Positions 11,376 to 23,854 of a DNA stretch of 64,000 nucleotides are shown piece after piece. Under the pieces are notes generated by a model, which worked only from the letters and a program-made list of their open reading frames with translations, was not told the DNA's origin and did not search any database. The stretch lies in the NCBI RefSeq assembly GCF_040712315.1, contig NC_134014.1, positions 38,429,634-38,493,633 on the forward strand, in the 5' to 3' direction. The stretch's first letter is position 1. Every line of letters starts with the position of its first letter. The translations under genes and the position numbers were made by a program. Origin of the DNA: Castanea sativa (Eukaryota > Streptophyta > Magnoliopsida > Fagales > Fagaceae).

Positions 11376-14300
11376 ATGAGTTGCTTAGTGTGGAACTGTC
11401 GTGGGCTTGAAAACCTATGTACAGAGAACGAGCTTGCAGAGATGGTGCAGGCAAAAGATTCTTTTATCGTATTTTTAGCTGAAACATGGGCAGATGAAGC
11501 AAGGCTAAAACAAGTGCTACAGAAGATACAGTTTGAAAATATTTTCATCGCTCCTAGACCGACTAGGGGTGGTGGATTGGTGTTGGTTTGGAGATTATCA
11601 ATTGGTGTATCAGTGGTGGGTTCAAGTAAGAATTTTATTGATGCATATATCAACAGAAATAAGGAGGATGAATGGCGATTTACCGACTTTTATGGCAAAC
11701 CAAAGACCCACACGAGATTAGAATCTTGGGAACAACTTAGAAGTTTGGATCGAAAATTCCAACTCCCTTGGCTATGAGCGGGAGACTTCAATGAACTAAC
11801 AAGGGCCGATGAGAAATTGGGGGGCAATAGAAGAAGTCATAATCAAATACAGCTTTTCCGGGATGCATTGGATGAATGTGGTTTCATTGATCTAGGCTAC
11901 TCAGGTTCGAAGTTCACATGGAGAAAACATTTTGCTAATGGTCAATCAATATGGGAAAGGTTGGATAGGGCATTGTGTACAAATGACTAGGTGCAGCAGT
12001 TTGGAGCAACAAAGGTATTTCATTTAAATAGCTCTACCTCTGATCATATTCCTATATGGATTGTTCCAAAAGGTCTAGACCTTCCACCCTTGTCTAGACC
12101 ATTTAGGTTTGAGGAGATGTGGTTATCGGATAAGGGATGTGGCCGTACGGTGGAAGCTGTTTAGAGAGATGAATTCAATTGCAGTGCCGAGGTTCAAGTG
12201 ATGAGAAAAATTTAGAAGTGTGGGAAGGATTTAACTCAATGGAGTCGGCAACACTTTGGGAGTGTTAGGCGAGAATTGAAAGAGAAGAAAAAACAACTAG
12301 AGAAGGCCAAACAGGTGGCTATGCAATCAGGCAATAATTTTCTGGTTAGGGAGTTAACAAAGGAGGTACATGATTTGATGGATAAGGAGCATAAAATGTG
12401 GAGGCAGCAGGCTAAAAATTTTTGGTTGATTGGAGGGGACAAAAATACAAAGTACTTTCATAGTAGGGCAACTCAGCGGTGTAGGCGGAATAAAATTTTA
12501 GGCATTTTCAACTTGAATGGGGTGTGGGTTACTCAACCTGACTCAAATGCAAACAGCTTCACAGATTACTATCAGGGATTGTTTACATCTTCAAACTCGG
12601 TCATGGAGGAGGCTGCCTTGAATTCAGTTCCAAAACTTATCACTGATGAGATGAATGCAATGTTGTCTCAAGAATTCATGGATTGGGAAGTCCAAACAAC
12701 CTTGAAGCAGATGGCCCCATTAAAAGCGCCAGGTCCCGGCGATGCGCCAGGTCCCGACGGTATGCCCCCTCTATTCTATCAAAATTATTGGAATTTGGTA
12801 GGTTGTGATGTCACAAAAACAATTTTGTCCTACTTAAATACAACCACCCTTCCCCCATCCCCTTAACCATACTTTCATCACTGTTATCCCAAAAATAGAA
12901 AACCCTTGTTTGTTAATGACTTTCGTCCCATTAGCCTATGTAATGTCCTCTATAAAATTTTGTCAAAGGTGTTAGCCGATAGATTGAAAAAAATATTGTC
13001 TAATATCATTTCGGAACATCAAAGTGCCTTTACAAAAAACCGATTGATATATGATAATATTCTTGTAGCCTTTGAAACTCTCCATAGCATGAGAAAACAT
13101 AAAAGGGGAAAAACTGGCTATACGGCGGTCAAATTAGATATGAGTGAAGCCTATGATCGGGTAGAATGGACTTTCTTGGAAAAAATTATGAGAAAATTGG
13201 GGTTTGAAGAGAGGTGGATAAACCTGATGATAGTTTGTGTGAAATCAATATTGTACTCGATACTAGTGAATGGGGAACCGAAAGGCGTAATTCGTCCTTC
13301 TAGGGGGATTCGTCAAGGCGATCCCCTATCTCCATTTTTGTTCCTATTGTGCACAGAAGGACTACATAGCCTTATTACCAAAGTTGCAATGAAAAATTCT
13401 ATAAGGGGGATCTCCCTTTGTAGGAGGAGCCCAAGACTAACCCATTTGGTTTTTGCAAATGATAGTTTGTTGTTTTGTAGGGCAAACAGACATGATTCCC
13501 TTAAGGTGTTGGAAATTTTAGCAACTTATGAAAGTGTTTCGGGGCAGCAAATCAACTGAAGCAAAACCTCTTTATTCTTTAGTAAGTCAACATCCGAGGA
13601 GGAAAAAAAAGAGATTAAGGAAGCATTTGGAGTTCTCAAAATTGTGCACTATGATAGGTACCTGGGGCTACCATCACTTATTGGGAAGAACAAAAAAGCA
13701 AGCTTCGATTACATAAAGGAAAGGATTTGGAGGAAATTACAAGGGTGGGAAGAGAAGTTGTTGTCATAAGCCGGTAGAGAAATCCTCATAAAAGCTGTGG
13801 TGCAAGCAATCCCAACATACACGGTGAGTTGTTTTATGCTTCCTCTAAGTCTTTGCCATGAAATTGAAGTTCTAATCTGTAAGTTTTGGTGGGAACAAAG
13901 GGGAGGCCGAAGGAAAATTCATTGGGTTAAATGGGGTGACATGTGTGACCCAAAGGCAGAAGGCGGGATGGGTTTTAAGGAATTATCGCTTTTCAATGAA
14001 GCTCTACTAGGCAAGCAAGTATAGAGGCTGCTGCATAATAAAAATTCTTTGTTCTATAGAGTTTTTAAATCAAGGTTCTGTCCAAATTGCACAATTATGG
14101 AAGCCAAAGAAGGTCATGGTGGGTCTTATGCATGGAAGAGCATCTTGAAAGCCAGGGGTGTTATTCAAAAGGGGGCGAAATGAGGGGTGGGAGATGGAGA
14201 ATCAATCAAAATTTACGGAGACAACTAGCTGCCTACTGCTTCCCTTTCTGGTGTACGCGACCCTCTACCATCAGAATTTCAAAATGCCTCAGTAAGCTCT

Positions 14301-14726
14301 CTTATAAACCATCAGACTCGCACCTGGGATATAGAGGTATTATCCACTACTCTCACTCCATTTGAAGCTGACTTGGTTCAGAAAATCATTCTAAGCCATG
14401 GACAATCAAGGGATGTTCTATTTTGGCCATTTGTGTAGTCAGGCATTTACTCAGTCAAGTCAGGTTACTATTTTCTCAAGTCTAAAGCTCGCTCCACAAC
14501 CACACAAGCTCAAGCTCTACCTAATCATCCCAAGCCACCTTGGAATCGGATCTGGAAGCTTAATCTGCCAAACAAAATAAAAAACTTCTTATGGAGAGCA
14601 GCCTGTAATGCACTGCCCACAAGTTCAGAGTTGGTCCGGAGATGCATCATCAACGATCCAATCTGCTCTTTATGCTCAAGTCACTTTAAGGATGTTTTAC
14701 ATGCCCTATGGTCCTGTCCGACTCTA
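11376..14726 (+). pseudogene. LINE ORF2 (EN-RT-zf), copy 1
   Basis: The ATG at 11376 begins the apurinic-type endonuclease (SCLVWNCRG, then FLAETWADE, AGDFNE and TSDHIPVW). A TGA at 11775 replaces the Cys before AGDFNE. Two TAG stops near 12163 and 12212 are specific to this copy. The RT region has AFTKNRLIYDNI, KLDMSEAYDRVEW and RQGDPLSPFLFLLC, but the catalytic box reads FAND at 13452-13463 instead of FADD. An 18-bp in-frame tandem duplication at 12726-12761 adds six residues before the GMPPLFYQNYW stretch. Two frameshifts lie near 12860 and 12905, and further stops follow at 13557, 13767 and 14022. The zf-RVT domain (about 14540-14726) is the last recognisable part. Confidence 0.9.
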
Positions 14727-14734
14727 TAGGTCCT

Positions 14735-15072
14735 TCTCAAGTTAGGTCCTTCTCTTAGAAGGGCCTATAATGGCGTTTGACAAATGCCACTATAGGTCTT
14801 TTTTCTTTGGCCCTTATTAAAAAAAAAGAGCCCAAAAAAAAAGTACCTATAGTAGCGTTTGATAAAAGCCACTATAGGTCTTTTTCCCTCTATACCTTAT
14901 TTAAAAAATCCAACCATAATAAAAATAAAAAATAAAAACTGAAATAAAAAGTGCCTATAGGTCCTTGGAAGACTAGGACCTATAGTGGCGTTTTAAAAAC
15001 GTTGCCATAGGCTCTTAGAAACGCCACTATAAGACTCCCTTAACGCCACTATAGGCCCAGTTTTTTGTAGTG
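14735..15072. mobile_element. CACTA element, right end only, copy 1
   Basis: Contains subterminal repeats around CTATAGTGGCGTTT and ends TTTTTTGTAGTG, followed by TTT. It is homologous to the right end of the complete element at 42443-43921. The rest of the element is missing and LINE sequence is fused to it. Relative to that copy it lacks one 25-bp hairpin near 14958, a loss shared with 62940-63277. Confidence 0.85.
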
Positions 15073-16241
15073 TTTAGACTCAAGTTAGAGTATTATATTT
15101 TTATTTATTATTAATTTAGAATGTTACATATGTATACATATGCTGGTTTAGGGTTGATATAACTTATAACCATTTGAATGAAATAAACACTAAAACAAAT
15201 GATTTAAATATCAAAATAAGAAATTAAAATTAAAAAAAAAAATTTGAGAGACAAAATTAAATTTCTTTTAAGTGTACAAGTACAATTTATTTTTTAATCT
15301 TAAATTTAATTATATTATCAAAATATTTTTTATTAAGTCATGTAGGGGTGTCCATGGGTCGATCCAGGTCGGGTTTATGCCCAACCTGCAACCGACCCAC
15401 TTACATCGGGTGGACGACTAAACGACTCGCCGCCGACCACAGACGACCTCGGGTCAAGTCAGATTGGACGCCAGTGGACAACGGTTGGGTCAGTCGGCCT
15501 CGTACTGAGTTACAATCACCAAATTTTCGCAGGATTGAAGCTCAAAATCAACACATCAAGCCCAGATTTGAGCAAAAATCACGGATCTAAGCAAAAATTG
15601 AAGAAAAACATCACATGAAGCTCAAATTTGTGCGACAAAATTCATCACTATCGCCGGATCTAAGTGAATTTTGAAGCACAAGCACCAAATCTTCGCCGAA
15701 TCGAAGCTCAAAATCGCCAGATCCAAGCTCAAAATCGAAGCACAATCTTCATCTCATCACTGGATTTAAGGAAGAAAACCTACATCTTCACCGGATCTAA
15801 CCAAAAACTACCAAACCTTCACCGAAAAATCAATGAATCTAAACGGATCTACATAACTTCTGCCTTCTTTCATGGGTTTCCTCGGTTGGATCGGGTATAT
15901 CGGGTTTTGAAGAATAAAACCCGCCATCCAACCCGCGTCAGTCGGCTTTTGTGGGCGAAGACCCATCTTCGACCATCACCGACATCAGGCTAGTTTTCAA
16001 TGATTATTTATATAAGATAATTTTCAATGATTATTTTTTTAAGTTTTTAAATAAGAAATTTGAAATATTACACAAATTGAGTTTCTATGGCAACAAAGTT
16101 GAGTGTTTTCACAACATATTAAAACAAGGACAGGGATTTTTTGCACACAAGCCTGCAATAATTAACTGCAAATAGAGACAGGTGTTAAAAAGGAGAGAGA
16201 GAGAGAGAGAGAGAGAGACATGCAAGGGTCATGTGCAATGC
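15073..16241. repeat. Three-copy flanking segment, copy 1
   Basis: Matches 43922-45079 and 63278-64000 (cut by the window edge). It contains a GC-richer dispersed repeat starting GGGGTGTCCATGGGTCGATC at 15347. Degenerate 15-20 bp internal repeats such as AGCTCAAAATCGCC and CACCGGATCTAA lie around 15530-15800. The short ORFs here reflect the repeat and look non-coding. A GA microsatellite lies at 16193-16218. Confidence 0.9.
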
Positions 16242-17270
16242 ACATGGCCCATTTTAAGAGTTAACTTCTCTCTCTCATGTTCAGACGGCACCCACACAAG
16301 GAGAAATTATACAATTCTTATGGTGGACCACATCACTTGTCCACCATTCTACTAAAAGACTCCTACTTGTTTAAAATTGTTGAGTCAATAATTAGTTTTT
16401 GTTTTAAAAAATTTTCTGACTCAGCAATTTTTAAAAAGTGTGAGTCTTTGAGTGGAATAGTGGACAAGTGATGTGATATACCACGAGGGCCTTGTAATTT
16501 CTCCCACACAAGCCACCCTCTCTTTCTCTCCAGACCCACCTCTCTCTTTCTCTCTCATCCTCCTCTTCCCCCTTTGTTTTTCTCAGGACCCCCACACCGG
16601 CAAGAGAATCACATTTATGACAGGTTGATTTTTTGTTGTTACATGGTTTCCGAGAGAGTTTTATTTTGCATGAGTAGTGTTTGAAAAATTTTAATTATGG
16701 TATTGTTGCTTGGTTTTGTTTGGGTTTTGAGGGAATGGGAAGAGACCAGTGCTTTTTTATGGATTTTGTTTTGTTTGGTTTGTGAGAGAATGAAGATAAT
16801 TACATTATGTTGTTTTGTTTTGAGGTAATTAGATTTTGAAAGCTTGTTTTTCTTGTTGACTGGATTCATAGAAATTTAGGTGAAGATAAAAGATTTATTT
16901 TGCAGTATTGTTTGGTATTGAGGGGTTGCAATGATTCATTCATAAGGAATGCAGTCCCTTTTTTTAGGGATTTTGTGGGGAAATGTAGGGAAAGTAGTGT
17001 TTTTGTTTTGCAGATTATTTGATTGTGAGGTAATGACAGTTTGATTTTCTATTGTTTGGCCTTGAGGGGTTACATTGTTTTGGAGAATCATATTTATGAT
17101 AGGTTGACTCTCTTTGATAGTCTGGAGTTCTTGAGGAAAACAAAGGAGGAGGAGGAGGATTAAGGAGAAAGAGAGAGTGTGGCTTGTGTGGGTGCCATGA
17201 CTGCCTTCTGAACATGAGAGAGAAGTTAACTCTTAAAATGGGTCATGTGCAATGCACATGACCCTTGCAT
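16220..17270. mobile_element. TIR element, about 1.05 kb, with 80-bp inverted ends
   Basis: Left end ATGCAAGGGTCATGTGCAAT at 16220 and its inverted partner ending at 17270 (CCCTTGCAT). They share about 80 bp in inverted orientation, including CCCATTTTAAGAGTTAACTT and GGCACCCACACAAG. The tips contain a near-palindrome, CATGTGCAATGCACATG. The interior has no transposase. It holds a nested MITE (16301-16503), pyrimidine-rich tracts and a T/G-rich region. The Mutator-like assignment is likely from the TIR length, but I found no clean 9-bp target duplication. Confidence 0.7.
16301..16503. mobile_element. 203-bp Mutator-type MITE with 9-bp TSD
   Basis: Terminal inverted repeats start GAGAAATTAYA, and an internal pair holds ACATCACTTGTCCAC. 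The direct flanks CCACACAAG at 16292-16300 and 16504-16512 are identical 9-mers, the target-duplication length of the Mutator superfamily. It sits just inside the left TIR of the larger element. Confidence 0.85.
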
Positions 17271-18080
17271 ATGTGTCTCTTTTTTCCCTGTTTGTAGCAA
17301 CTGCTGCAGGGGTTGTGTGTAGGGAATTCTTGTCATTAAGGACACAAAGTACGTAAAAACATATCAAATATAATAGACCAAACTTAAATACTATTCTTTA
17401 GGTGTAAAGCACGGTTAAATTTAATGCCAAAATATTGTTTTCAACCCTAAAATTTCCATGAATTTTGTTCTAGATCTCTAAACTTTAAAAAAAAAAAAAA
17501 ATACAATTTTTTCATCCATAAACAACATCAATTTCAGAAGTTCGTTTTCATCTTTAAATTATTAAAAATATAAAACAAATAAATTCATTAAATTTTTAGA
17601 ATTTATGTAAAAAATGAAAAATTCATGTAAACTTTGGAGACAAGAACAATATTTTGGCATAAATTCAACACATGATTGCAATTGCATTGATCAATTAAGA
17701 ATAAGTAATTTTATCTTGTTCGACAACAATTAAATTTAATGCAATTAATCACGCATTTTTCACAAGCCTTGTAACTCAATTTACACTCCCAGGTGTTTTC
17801 AACAATGATATGCAAAATTCAAATCCCCCAACCTCCAACTACTAAATTACCACCAAAAAAAAAATCAAGCAATTAATTCATAATATTAATTATAATATTT
17901 AATATAATTGAAGTTCATTCCGAAAATATTAACCATAATAAGTATTATACATGAAACATAACATAAATGTAACTAAAGATTCAACATACGAGTAGCACAT
18001 CACGCGAGGAACTAGTATATTTAATAACTGTGAAGCAAGAATATTTTGAATTCATGTCAATCTGTCTTCACATTGAAGTT
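17271..18080. other. Intergenic, nothing recognised
   Basis: AT-rich, with short homopolymer runs. I see no ORF, repeat pair or RNA gene. It lies downstream of gene B (3' side) and may hold its 3' UTR. Confidence 0.5.
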
Positions 18081-19508
18081 TCATTCAGATTCAGCCAGTT
18101 CGCTCCACGTATCTCCATAAGAACTAGGCCCATAAGTAAATTGGGAAGTCATTAAGATTTTTTTTTCTTGCAAAAAATTAAAAAGAAAATTGTCACAGAT
18201 ATCACATTCTAGTCCAAAAGTTTGCATCTTCACAGATCCTAAAAACTTCATGAAACAATAGACCAAATTAAAAGGCATTTGATTTTACCTTAAAAGGAAA
18301 AATTCTACAGTCGAACAAGTATACAATGTTTGGTTTAATCGGATCAAGTTTAAAGATTCTTGTGAACAAATTCTAAAGTAATTACTATTATGCATACGAA
18401 TTTGTTAAAATTGTAAGACTTACTTAAGATCCTCAGCCAACTCTCCCAAAGTCATAAATTTTGCTGTCCATCCTTTCTTGCGAATTATGTGATGGATTCT
18501 AGCTAACCTGTTAAAAAAAAATCATTAGAATGAAAATAATAATTGAAACAACAAAATTTAATCAAATTGATTCTGAATAAATACCAAGATGCCTAAAAGG
18601 AACATCATGTCAATGCAAAATCTTTATAATAAAAGTCATACAATATATTAACAACCCAATAGGCATAAAAAAAAAAATGCAAATTCCAAGGGTTTTATTG
18701 TATTAATAGGACTTATTTAGTATTTGGACTAGTACTATACTAGTAAGAAACCAAATACTACCGGTACAAGAGAGAGTTTTTTCTCCTTCTCTAAGTAGAG
18801 CTCATACAACCTCTTAAATACATTAAAAACCTATGTTTTCTGCTTTTTTTTTTTTTTTTTTTTTACAATCCCATAATCCTTTTTAAGCAACCCTAAACCC
18901 TAGATACACAAGTTCTCAAAACCCTAAACCCATAACTACTCTCCACTGGTAAGTTATAAATCCAACTGAAAGGTCTATATTATGCACCAACTAAACTCCA
19001 ACGTAAACTCAAAATAGGACCATGAGTATATAAATAATTAGAACATGCAAGCACATGATGAGATTTCTTTGAATTATATGAAAGCATAGTAAAAACGAAA
19101 AACAGACATACTCGGATTTTTTTGCTCGTCTTTCAAACCTATAGACCAAGATGCAACACGATCAAATTAGTATCAACTCAGTAAAAGTCAACAATTAATT
19201 TAAATTAAATTAAAAAGTAAAACCAAAAGCAGAACTTGCCACGAGCTCACTATGTCTCCTGAATGGGCAAACACATTCCAAATTACCAGAGAATAAACTA
19301 AAAAAAAAAAAAAAGAGTAGCGGAATTAGTGTTTGGGTTAGGGGATGAAGAAAAAGCAAAATCTAATTACTACATGACAAAAAAAAAAACAAAAACAAAA
19401 ACAAAAACAAAACAAAACCCTAATCAATTAGCATAAATTCGTACCTATACAGAAACAATCCACCAATAATTGCTCAGTAAAAGTAAAATCCTCCGTAGAA
19501 TCCTCCAT
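18081..19508 (-). CDS. Small split gene B, 78 aa, five exons, function unknown
   Basis: Exons on the minus strand: 19445-19508 (ATG), 19240-19258, 19112-19138, 18424-18507 and 18081-18123 (TGA). They total 237 bp, and every junction keeps frame. The protein begins MEDSTEDFTFTEQLLVDCFC and contains WFERRAKKSELARIHHIIRK, then KFMTLGELAEDL, and ends WSELAESE. It is mixed-charge, with no signal peptide or membrane helix. Introns use GT-AG except intron 2, whose donor is GC (GCAAGT), as in genes A1 and A2. Compared with A2, exon 1 has 48 extra bases and the 36-bp exon 4 is absent, so the paralogues differ by whole codons or exons. Sequence upstream of the ATG also matches gene A. I cannot assign a function; a weak likeness to the MTxxDL segment of ENY2/Sus1 proteins is not enough for a call. 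Conserved phases argue for a real gene, current or recent. Confidence 0.65.
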
Positions 19509-19904
19509 TGTGTAATTTTAGAGATCGATCGTACAAGAAAAATCTGAAACACGATGCAACCCTACTGTTAGTGTTATTTTTTGGAGTGGGCGTTGCTGAA
19601 CATCAACTATTTATTCTATTAAGTTTGGGGGCTGCGGTTTTTTTTTTTAATTATTATTATTATTATTATTATGGGTTAGGCCAGACTTCAGTAGATTGGG
19701 TCAACCTCAGCCTAGTCCATATTTGTGCCAAGTCACTGCTCTTCTTTTTGCTCAAATCTTCACTTGCTCTATCATGGTGGAACTCAGTTGCAACATGAAA
19801 AGACCAATGAAGCATGCGGCGTACTGCAATTGGCACAATCAATGAACACTGACAACCCCTCCAAACCTAAAATTGAGTTTGAAAAGTCCTACCTAACCCC
19901 CATC
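19509..19904. other. Upstream region of gene B and junction with HSP70 relic
   Basis: The first about 218 bp (to 19726) is shared with 37175-37393 and partly with the region 5' of gene A. It presumably holds the gene B promoter, though I see no convincing TATA box. An ATT microsatellite lies at 19651-19670. From 19727 to 19904 the sequence is unrelated to the paralogues and separates gene B from the truncated HSP70. Confidence 0.5.
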
Positions 19905-21999
<2,095 letters not shown>

Positions 22000-23234
22000 A
22001 ACTGAAGAAATGGTTGACTAGGATGTGGGGTTTAAGAATCGGGTTTTAGAGCATGAGAAAGAAAGAGAAACATATGGTGCTCTTGCAAAGGGTTTTAAAG
22101 ACAAGGCATGAAAGTTTTCTTGAGCAACACGAATAACACAAGTACACAGGAGTGAGGCAAAAGTTATTACCATATAAAAATGATGAGAATACTGACCACA
22201 ATTTTTTTTTTTTAACCTTAATTGGGGCTATTGAATTTATGAGTGTAATTTTAGCACAATTATCATTCGAAAATTATTTTATGCAATAAACTAGTTGTTA
22301 AATTGTGAATCGTATAATTTAAAAAAAAATTATATATATATATATATAAACACATATATAAAGGTATATTCATTAGAAATTTTGAATATATTCAACTAAT
22401 AACTAATTTATTAATCACATATGTAATAGTATTTAACAAGCTAACTAAATAAATCAAACTAGCATGTGTTTATGACATGCACATTCAAATTAATTAAACT
22501 CAAAAGTAGTGTGTCTTTGTGTTAAAACTCATTTCTCTCTTTCTCTCTCCCTTATGTGTGTGTGTTTGTTTCTCAAAAAAAAAAAGTGGTAATACATTAC
22601 AAATCACCCATAATAATAATTTCTTTTTATCATATTCATCATCTTGTCTAATCAACTCCATCTCAAGTCAATGTTATCATCATGTTTATCATTTTGCAAG
22701 CTTATCTATTCATTAAAATTGTCTTCATCATCATCAATATTTAATATCACTTCTTGTTCTCTTAGTTTAATAATTTTTTAAAAAATATTTCTTCTTGGCA
22801 TTTTAATTTCTTAGACTTATAAGAATAATGAAAAAAATAAAAAACAATTATATTCTCAATTAATAATTTATTCATAGTATAGAAAATAAATTTGTAAATA
22901 TGAAAGTGAAGTATAAATGTGTCTCCCAAATTTTGTAGGAGAAAGAGGGGAAAAAAAACTTATGGACATGTTATTTTATCAAGCTAAATTAAATAATCTA
23001 GTAATTTTGTGTTAAAAACAAGTCTAATAACTTGTTCAATTCAAATAAAAGTACAAATTTTTTTAAAAAGATTCATTTAAAGCATATATCTGTGAATCGT
23101 ACGATGCATACGATTTTACACAATATGGACAATATATCGTACAATTCATGAGCATTTCTGATACACCCTCACAATACGTAACTTTTTACAAAAAATATAA
23201 TACGTATCGTGTATCATACGATATTGACAACTAT
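22000..23234. other. AT-rich intergenic with a small MITE-like palindrome
   Basis: There is no supportable ORF. The first about 100 bp may be the original HSP70 5' UTR and promoter. A (TA)n run lies near 22331-22347. At about 23091-23232, sequence starting TGTGAATCGTACGATGC and ending ATCATACGATATTGACA forms an imperfect inverted repeat, a possible small MITE without a clear target duplication. Confidence 0.45.
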
Positions 23235-23854
23235 TTAGGTATCAATTGGAATTTGGACCGATAAGTGGCTTAATGAACCGAACACCTTCAAAGTCTTATC
23301 TCAACCAAATACACTACCAACACAAGCAAAGGTTAGTGCTCTCATTGATCCTCTAACATGCGAATGGCAAGCTAAGCTAGTGAAGCAAATTTTTATTTCA
23401 ATCAATGCTTAAGCTATTCTTAAATTACCCTTTAGTGCTTGCTTGCCAGTGGATATATTATTATATTGCGCTAACAGGTGAATGTGGATGGGGCGGTTTT
23501 TGCTTAGTCTCGACAGGCGAGTGTAGGTGTGGTAATTTGAGATCATGAGGGTAGAGTTATGGCTACTTCAAGTAGAAGTTTTCATCAACCATTGGGCCCC
23601 TGGAGATTGAAGCGAAAGCCATGGAGGTATGAGTGTCTTTTGCTTGGGATGTTGGTCTAAAAGATTTGGTCTTTGAATGTGATTCTAAGATACTAGTTGA
23701 TACTCTTTTGGGATAATACACACCACCTATGGTTGTCTCAAACTTCTAGCTAGGGTAGCTCTAAAGCTCCTAGATTTCCTATCAATAAAAGTCTCCCATG
23801 TAAAGCCTCAAGGCAACATACCAACTCATATTTTGGTGAAATATGTGAATGATA
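23235..23854 (+). pseudogene. LINE ORF2 relic ending in RNase H, first tandem unit (left part)
   Basis: Up to 23475 it reads like a LINE region before zf-RVT (VSALIDPLTCEWQAKLVKQIF). From 23476 it is an RVT_3-type RNase H: VNVDGAVFA, DHEGRVMATSSRSFHQPLGP, EIEAKAMEV and VFECDSKILVDTL, with several stops. The zf-RVT domain between the two parts is missing. The copia element at 23855-32107 interrupts the RNase H relic, which resumes at 32108-32220. A second copy follows at 32221-32704. Confidence 0.8.

Larger units (their letters stand above)
9672..14726 (+). mobile_element. Plant L1-type LINE, decayed, copy 1
   Basis: Contains a leader, ORF1 (DUF4283-like plus CCHC knuckle) and ORF2 (endonuclease, reverse transcriptase, zf-RVT). 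It ends abruptly after SCPTL of zf-RVT at about 14726. The RNase H domain, 3' UTR and poly(A) tail are missing, and CACTA-type sequence follows directly. The 5' edge is approximate. Many stops and frameshifts make it inactive. Confidence 0.9.
1..15796. repeat. Large segmental duplication, copy 1
   Basis: This block is collinear with 48226-64000. The offset is 48225 at the left edge and about 48204 at the right, so only small indels separate the copies. In the first 1.5 kb I see fewer than ten differences. All nested elements are shared, so the duplication came after every insertion in it. Both window edges cut through the homology, so the true unit is larger. A tandem array with a period near 48 kb would fit, but cannot be shown from one window. 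Confidence 0.95.

Noticed and set aside
15348..15993. Two short ORFs starting MSMGRSRSGL and MNFEAQAPNL, present three times
   Set aside because: They lie in a dispersed GC-richer repeat; conservation follows the DNA repeat, stops are scattered, and no domain is seen.
18081..18278. 65-codon minus-strand frame as a longer last exon of gene B
   Set aside because: Using the acceptor at about 18240 puts the frame out of phase with exon 4 and gives an early TGA, whereas the acceptor at 18124 fits phase and matches gene A2.
19508..19798. Plus-strand frame of 96 codons upstream of gene B, echoed at 37239
   Set aside because: It covers the promoter-side duplicate and an ATT microsatellite (a run of Tyr codons); antisense to a better-supported gene.
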